The notes under the pieces were generated by a model. That model was not told where the DNA came from. It did no database searches and saw nothing but the letters and a program-made list of their open reading frames with translations. From NCBI GenBank assembly GCA_025506515.1, contig CM046453.1:168501-232500 (forward strand): a stretch of 64,000 nt of DNA, given 5' to 3'. Below, piece by piece: positions 58,301 to 64,000 of the stretch (its first letter is position 1; each line of letters begins with the position of its first letter). Both the position numbers and the translations under genes were made by a program. This DNA comes from Flaveria trinervia. Taxonomy: Eukaryota > Streptophyta > Magnoliopsida > Asterales > Asteraceae.

Positions 58301-58700
58301 ATGTATGAAATGATGCCAACTACTGCACCCCTCCTGTCGCCTTCTACGGTGAGTATCTTTCCATCAGGCAAAAGTAGTCGAACAAGTTTCTCACGACAAA
58401 TGATTTCGGCTTGGTTCTTAGACAACCAATCCATGCCGACAACGACATCAAAACTACCGAGTGTAATAGACAATAGGTCAATTTCGAAATCATGCCCAGA
58501 TAGACTAATCTTACAACCTCTGTATATACGTGAAGACTCAATGATCTTACCGTCTGCTATTTCTACTGTATAATTGGTATCTAGGGCTACAGAATTATCA
58601 TCTAGCAATTTACTGAACTTACGCGAAATGAAACTTATCAGCACCAGAATCAAATAGTACCGAAGCAAAGCAACCATTGATAGGAAATTTACCAGTTACA
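55380..58700 (-). pseudogene. Gypsy-3 pol (PR, RT, RNase H, IN, chromodomain)
   Basis: The protease shows LFDSGADK at about 58640, with a short deletion just after it. RT has PYRLAPNELQEL and KNRYPLPRIDDLFDQL, with intact FIDDILIYS at about 57655. RNase H has VVYCDASIQGLGCVLMQR and YTDHKSLQHIYDQKELN. Integrase has the zinc region (CYWWPNMKAE...CLTCSKVK), then catalytic MDFVTKLP, ISDRDARFTS and SERTIQKLED, so the DDE triad is kept. A GPF-type block (RYVGPFEIVKRVGPVAYQL) lies at about 55690-55750. A C-terminal chromodomain (VRVRWNSKRGSEFTWE, 55440-55500) would direct integration to marked heterochromatin. About five frame changes separate the parts. Confidence 0.9.
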
Positions 58701-60012
58701 GTAGAAGGATCATTACGAGCCTCACCTGAACCAATGATGAAAGCTCTCCCTTGGCTCCACCATTACCGTTCTTATCGTTGTTTCCATTGCCATTGCCATT
58801 GCGGTTATCAGCACCATTACCGCCACCATTGTTCTTCCTCAGTTTTGGGCAATACCTCTTGATGTGCCCGGTCTGACCACACTCATAGCAGCCTCTTTGT
58901 TCATTCCTCTGGGCCGGCTGTCTAGATGTCATATTCATCCTGCAATCTCTAGCGGCATGGCCAAATGTACCACACCGCTCACAAGTATTCTTTTTGCAGT
59001 TTCCGTTGTGGTGGTAGTTGCATCTGTTACACTTAGGTAATGTCCCAGAGTAGCCACCACTCTGCTGAGATGAGGATGAGGATGATTGATGAGATGAGCG
59101 ATAGTTGTCAAACTTCCGTGACTGTTGAGGTTGCGGTTGAGAGTTGTTCGGCTTGTTGGTGGAACCAGATTCCCATTTCTCTTGTTGTTACTGTCTAAAG
59201 GGGTCAATGTCGAACCTCGTGGAGGTAGTTTTCCCTGGATGACTGCCTGGTCAGTCAGTCTATGGGCCAACCTGATTGCCTCCTGTATGGTGTCTGGTTT
59301 GGAAGCAGTGACCATGCCTTGAATCTCAGGTGACAGACCGTGCAAATACCTCTCAATCCTTAGGGAGGAGGGTCGACCATGTTAGGGCATAGGGTAGCAA
59401 GCTCGTGAGATCGAGTGGTGTACGCCTCGATTTCGGAGCCTGTCATCTTTAGGTTCCAGAACTCAGTTTCTAATTTCTGCACCTCACTCCGAGGGCAGTA
59501 CTCTCTCTTCATCAGGGTCTTGAAGTCATTCCAGGTCATCTGGTTTGCAATTTCAACGCCCAACATTTGGACTTGAGCGTTCCACCAAGATAACGCAGCA
59601 CCGTCCAGGGTGCCAGTGGCGTACTTAACCCGATTTGCCACGGGGCAGTTGCACATCTCGAACACTGACTCAAGCTTTTCGAACCAGCGTAGGAGTCCCA
59701 CAGCTCCTTCTGCTCCAGTGAATGGATTGGGTTTACAATCCATGAAGGTCTTAAACGTGCATACCCCTTGTCCTGCAACAAGTTTTGATCAGGTGTTTAG
59801 AATTTTGAATAGATGTTACAACTTAACCAGGGTGACGGAACGTTAATGTCAGGGGAAATTTTGTATTGCTTACCGATTGGAGTGGCGTGCGGATTGAGAT
59901 TAGGATTTGCAAGAGCATCAGCCACATGCTGATTGATTAGGGCTGCCAGTTCAGCTGGGGTCATGTTGATGGTGCCACGACCACGTCCGCGTCCTCGGCC
60001 AATTCCAGACAT
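58701..60012 (-). pseudogene. Gypsy-3 gag
   Basis: The start at 60012 gives MSGIGRGRGRGRGTINMTP, a Gly-Arg-rich N-terminus. The capsid region follows in two further frames: KPNPFTGAEGAVGLLRWFEK, LSWWNAQVQML, WNDFKTLMKREYCPRSEVQ (59740-59440), then HGLSPEIQGMVTASKPDT at about 59330. A Gln/Ser/His-rich linker and a zinc knuckle, CYECGQTGHIKRYC, lie at about 58850-58890, with a second CGTFGHAAR-like block in another frame near 58950. Product role is RNA packaging and particle assembly. Breaks look like single-base indels. Confidence 0.85.
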
Positions 60013-60284
60013 TCTTAACAATCACAACATACAAAAATAAGTAATATGAAACATATCTACTTCATTTGAGTACAAGTAATTAAAAGAATTTAGCACACAC
60101 AACTAATAAGTTCAAATAATAATTTCTGATCAAATAAATTGTAGGTACGCATACAATTAATCAAATCAAATACTAAAATCCAAAAGTATCAGTCAGATGG
60201 GAAACAACCCTTCCCATCTAGGTGTGAAATGAAATAAGTCCAATGGAATAACAGAATTAATGAAAAAAAGAATAAATGAGGAAG
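60013..60284 (-). other. Gypsy-3 spacer between the extra ORF and gag
   Basis: AT-rich noncoding DNA; nothing recognised. Confidence 0.6.
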
Positions 60285-61087
60285 TCAGTGAGAGTCAACA
60301 GATCCGTCGCTGTTTTCCGCCTCGTCATCAGGCTGCTCCTCGGGTTCTTCTTCTGGCTCTTCCTCAGGGTCTTCTTCCTCCGGTGCTTCCTCGAGTTCTT
60401 CCTCCGGTGCTTCCTCGGTTCTTCTTCTCCGGTGCTTCTCGGGTTCTTCTTCTTCTTCAGGTGCCTCCTCTGGTTCTTCTTCTTCTTCAGGTGCTGCTTC
60501 TGGTTCAGGCACTGCGTTCTGAGCGAAGACTTGGGATTCCACAATTCCTAGTCGTGGTTGTGTTTTTGGCCCGCCCGACCAGTCCATTATAACGATCTAT
60601 TAGGTCATTGTGGTATTCCAAGAAGTTATCGAATCGAGTCTCGAATCGTTCGAGTTTCTCCGCAGTCCTAGCCGATGTTTTCTTTAGTTCTGCATTTTCC
60701 TTCACGAGTGCGGCCACACGCTTACGCTGCAAATGCACTGTGGCTGCCAAAGCAGCTATAGCCTGCTCTGGAGGGCAAGGAAGTGGTGGTAATGTAGGGG
60801 CATTAGGGTCCCCACCAGCAGTGGACCTAGTACGCGTGGTCGGTTTTCGAGAGGTGGGGGTACATTCTTCTCTAGGATGAGATCAGTTATGTACTGGGGG
60901 TAACACTCCCACCTATGGACCGGTGGGTACTCGGGTAAAGCAAAAGGTTGATCGTAATCGAATCTCTCATTATTATTATAACGTAAGGGCCAGACGCAGG
61001 AGTTCTCAGAGGAAGGAATGTGATCGTAATAGATAGGCCTCTTGCCTCGAGAAGATGATGTGGTGGCGCTGAAGGAGATGATGCCAT
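60285..61087 (-). pseudogene. Extra ORF between PBS and gag of gypsy-3
   Basis: Roughly 265 codons in three overlapping frames that look like one protein broken by single-base indels. The start is at 61087 (MASSPSA), then SSSRGKRPIYYDHIPSSE, NNNERFDYDQPFALPEYPPV and YITDLILEKNV (to about 60870). Next is a helical, probably coiled-coil block, RKRVAALVKENAELKKTSA...LERFETRFDNFLEYHNDLIDR (to 60600). The tail is very acidic and repetitive (EEEEEPEEAPEEE type, 60300-60500), ending before 60285. No enzymatic motif is seen. It is on the same strand as gag and ends about 270 bp before it. Standard Tekay elements are not known to me to have such an ORF, so it may be a captured host fragment or a lineage-specific gene. 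Confidence 0.55.
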
Positions 61088-61272
61088 TCTGCAAGAAACT
61101 GTTCACAAGAATAAGCAATGCCAATGAATCCCGCAAATAAAGCCAACGAACAAACAAGCAAAGTCTACGAGCAAACTAATCGTGTCTATATATGTGTAAC
61201 TAAGGCATCAGGCTATAGTCGAAATGCAATGCAAATGTGATGCAATTTTTAATTTAGTTCGCTATAACCGTT

Positions 61273-61285
61273 GGCTCTGATACCA
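61273..61285 (-). promoter_or_regulatory. Gypsy-3 primer-binding site
   Basis: The minus strand reads TGGTATCAGAGCC, 3 bp from the LTR end; initiator Met tRNA type. Confidence 0.92.
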
Positions 61286-61288
61286 ATC

Positions 61289-63347
61289 TGTCACACCCTC
61301 AAATTCCACAAACGGGGTATTACCGTTAGGCGTGTGACTTCCAGGATCTCAGCCACTAGTTACACCAAACGACACGTTAATTATAAAACATAATTTACTT
61401 ATAAAACTTGAATTCATCAAAGACTAGTTTTAAACGTGGACATAATAGAAGTCGCGGAAGCATAGTAAATATTAGTTGTTTAAATGGCGCAACACGCGCA
61501 AACCGAATAAATAAAAATTTATTGAAAGACGTTAAATAAATCACGTGGATAATAATGCATGAATGAAATGCTCCTATGCGTGCGCATCTTGTGAACCTGA
61601 AAGAAACATGCTAAAGTGTCAACACAAGGTTGGTGAGTCCACAGGTTTTGATAAATTGAACATAACAGTAAACTGATGCAGTAATCAAGATAATATCAGT
61701 AGATAGCTAGTCTACTCAACAAGTTACTAAGTGTATGAAGTTCGCAACCGACGCTGACAACGTAAAGAATGCCTCGGCTATGAACACCGGTCACAGCAAC
61801 AGAATTAGGTCAATTAAACACCCGTTTGACGAACGTTGTGCTAGCGCGACTAGCCCGGGTGGGGTTTGTCAAACCCAGTAGATCTACTCAGAATTACCTC
61901 GCTAGAGTACATATATTAACGGTTCGAAAGTGAGGACTTAAGTATGGTGTCACACTAGTAAACAAGTGATATTAAAGTAATACTGATCAGGTGAAAATAC
62001 GTTAGAACACACGTTTCTTTCACCCCAAAGAAAGTAAGTAAAGTGGGGCTGAGAACTCACCTTAAATGCACAGCAATTAATAAGCGAAAGCACAAACGTT
62101 TAAGATCTCCCTCTTAACCTGGATTTTATTTAATATATGCAATCAAATTAAATACTTAATAATAAAATCGTACGGTTTCGCGTTTCACGACTCGGTTCGG
62201 TTGCCGACGGTTTCCAAAATGATGTATATAACCCACCTACTATATATATTTTTATTACTTTTCATCTATGCCCACAACATATAAGATTTACATACACATG
62301 CACACACACATCAAACACATGCAGAATGCACACATGCATATCATAACACACACAAAATAATTATCATCAACATACACACCCCATTACATACACATGCAAA
62401 CATCCATATCAACATGCACGGTAATATATAAATGCACCATACAAAACACCCCAATTCAGCCCATACCCACTCAACAACATACACACACATTCGCAGAACA
62501 CACACACATATTCAAACACACCACTTCGAACAAACATAATGAAATATATATACATGCACAACAGCTACAACGGATAACATAATACATATACACATACGTA
62601 ATTTACCGTACGCAGGCACATACCACGCGCACCCGATTGAGGACCCGAGCACCCGAACCCAAAATCAACCCAACATCATACAAACGTGACGACATACGGT
62701 CGCACAAAACATTCACACAACACAGAAGAATGCACGCAGATCACATACTTACTCACTCACGTGAAAACAACCACCCGGAATTCAACTCGAAATCCATTTA
62801 CTTGTAAGGTAATCGGAACCGAACCGTAACGCAACACCATAAATAACGAAAAGAAATGTACCGATAGTCTATGAAAAGAAATAGAACTTGCACGGAACGC
62901 TCGGGAGTACGTGAACGATGGGGTTGTCACCGGGTAGGAGGTTTCCGAGAGTACAAAGCCGTGTTCGGAGGTACCCGAACAATGAAACTCGCCGAGGATG
63001 AGTATCGCAGCTTGATGGCTTGATGCGGCTGCCGTCGGTTTTTCTTGGGTGCTTAGGGTTACAGATGAGAAGAATGGTGATATGGGGTCGGTTACGGGAA
63101 TGCTTATTTGATTTATTTGGTTGCATTGCTTCTTTTGCAATTTGGCACAATTGCCCCTTTCACTTGGTCTAATTGACATTTCATGCTAATAATTTTGGTT
63201 GTATTTGTATGTTAATGTTGTTAAATTGATATTTATAATAATAATAATTATTATTGAAAGGTATAATAATTTGATTAAACATAAATATGATGGAGATAGT
63301 TTAAATTAAAGGGGGGCAAGGTTAACCTGAAAACTCGGTTTGTCACA
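61289..63347 (-). repeat. Gypsy-3 5' LTR
   Basis: It pairs with 53196-55254. It differs by scattered substitutions and many 1-3 bp indels, for example AAAAATTTATT against AAAAATTATT, and CCCGTTTGACG against CCCGTTGACG. It drives transcription toward lower coordinates. Confidence 0.92.
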
Positions 63348-64000
63348 AAAAAATTTTTAAAATGTTATTTTTAAAATTTTGTAATTATAATTTCTAGTTA
63401 TAATATTTTTTGTTTATAAAAGTTTTATCTATAAAAATACCAATTTTAAATTATTAATAAAGTGATGTATTAGAAAAAAATCTTATTCTGATAACAATTT
63501 ACATATTTAGAAATACCATTAATAATATTATTTTTTCTTAATTTATATTTAATTTAAAAAATAAATTAATAATATTATTAGTAATTAATGTAAGTATTAA
63601 ATAAGAGAGAGAAGCGAGAAAATTTTAATGAAAATAAATGTGATGTTGACAAGTGTCAATATTAGTTATTCTTTTATTAGAATAGTAAGAAGTAAGATGA
63701 TATATATTATGTATAGAGATTTTTTTTTATAAAAAATGACTTCTCATTTTAACCCAAAAGTTTTTATATTTTGCAAAGTAGCTTTTCAAAATTTGATTGT
63801 TTTTACTTTAAACCCAAAGTTTTTTATCTTTGCAATTTAAACTCACAAAATTTTATAGTACGTTCGTTGTAGGTTTTGCAAGTTAACATCACAAAAGTTA
63901 AAGTTTTGTGATATGTTCATTGTAGGTTTTGCAAGTTAACATGACAAAAACATGCATGTGCGATTCACCAATTTTACATTTAATTCTAGATTCTATAAGT
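63348..64000. other. AT-rich flank with a short tandem duplication
   Basis: No gene. A ~30-bp unit containing TTGTAGGTTTTGCAAGTTAACAT recurs at about 63869-63892 and 63923-63946. TCACAAAAGTT/AACTTTTGTGA-type complementarity lies between the copies. Confidence 0.6.

Larger units (their letters stand above)
53196..63347 (-). mobile_element. Gypsy-3: nearly complete Tekay-like chromovirus
   Basis: Two very similar LTRs of 2,059 bp (53196-55254 and 61289-63347) flank an internal region. On the minus strand this reads PBS, an extra ORF, gag, protease, RT, RNase H, integrase, chromodomain and PPT. Most key catalytic motifs are present. Frame changes are mainly 1-2 base indels, and the LTR pair also differs by many small indels, several in homopolymers. 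It is the youngest large element here. The flanking pentamers are AAACT and AAAAA, which do not match, so either a flank was altered or a border is off by a few bases. Confidence 0.92.

Noticed and set aside
1..64000. CRISPR arrays, operons or prokaryotic defence systems
   Set aside because: No regularly spaced repeats with unique spacers and no clustered bacterial-type genes; introns and LTR elements show a plant nuclear genome.

Overview
This window is from a plant nuclear genome, a eudicot and most likely an asterid. Asteraceae is my best guess, from retrotransposon termini of the TGTAACATCC...GGTGTGACA type and from repeat families I associate with that family. That assignment is inference, not proof. 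There is one recognisable host gene, a 12-coding-exon sucrose synthase (40665-44166, + strand). Almost everything else is transposable-element DNA, much of it nested, plus AT-rich intergenic sequence.

Left part (1-4.8 kb): a fold-back MITE-like repeat, a decayed Ty1/copia RT/RNase H remnant, about 2.7 kb of unassigned AT-rich DNA, and a fragment of a coding-poor gypsy internal region. That fragment is an inverted copy of sequence found at 14.6-15.5 kb.

4.8-34 kb is a stack of nested insertions that can be read from target-site duplications. The oldest layer is a minus-strand Ty3/gypsy element (gypsy-1: gag-pol 4800-8122, PBS at 8856, 2.7-kb LTR split between 8872-9703 and 32134-33989). Its LTR was hit by a Sirevirus-like Ty1/copia element (9704-32128, + strand, with a large env-like 3' region). 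The 5' LTR of that copia was hit by gypsy-2, which lacks coding sequence (10114-18405, TSD TCAGT). Gypsy-2 was in turn hit by a 2.17-kb solo LTR (10199-12367, TSD TTGAA) and by a Cassandra-type TRIM carrying 5S rRNA-like LTRs (15549-16183).

34-40 kb: low-complexity DNA, two hAT-like non-autonomous elements (one with an 8-bp TSD), simple repeats and unassigned AT-rich sequence. 40-44.4 kb: the sucrose synthase gene, with a TATA box, a leader intron holding a long TTC tract, canonical splice sites, and five isolated one-base losses (all G or C) that break the reading frame.

44.6-50.5 kb: two direct copies of a ~0.9-kb sequence flank a mosaic of gypsy and copia fragments. One copy holds a 5'-truncated minus-strand non-LTR retrotransposon (45309-47091) of the restriction-like-endonuclease type, with a 13-bp TSD and an A tail; the other copy serves as its empty site. 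A Mutator-like MITE (48735-49174, 9-bp TSD) interrupts the copia RT YVDD codons. 53.2-63.3 kb is a nearly complete, young minus-strand Tekay-like chromovirus (gypsy-3) with 2,059-bp LTRs, an extra ORF before gag, and a chromodomain. No CRISPR array, operon or bacterial-type system is present. All retroelement reading frames are broken; in gypsy-3 and the non-LTR element the breaks are mostly 1-2 base indels, as in the sucrose synthase gene, so draft-assembly indel error should be considered throughout.
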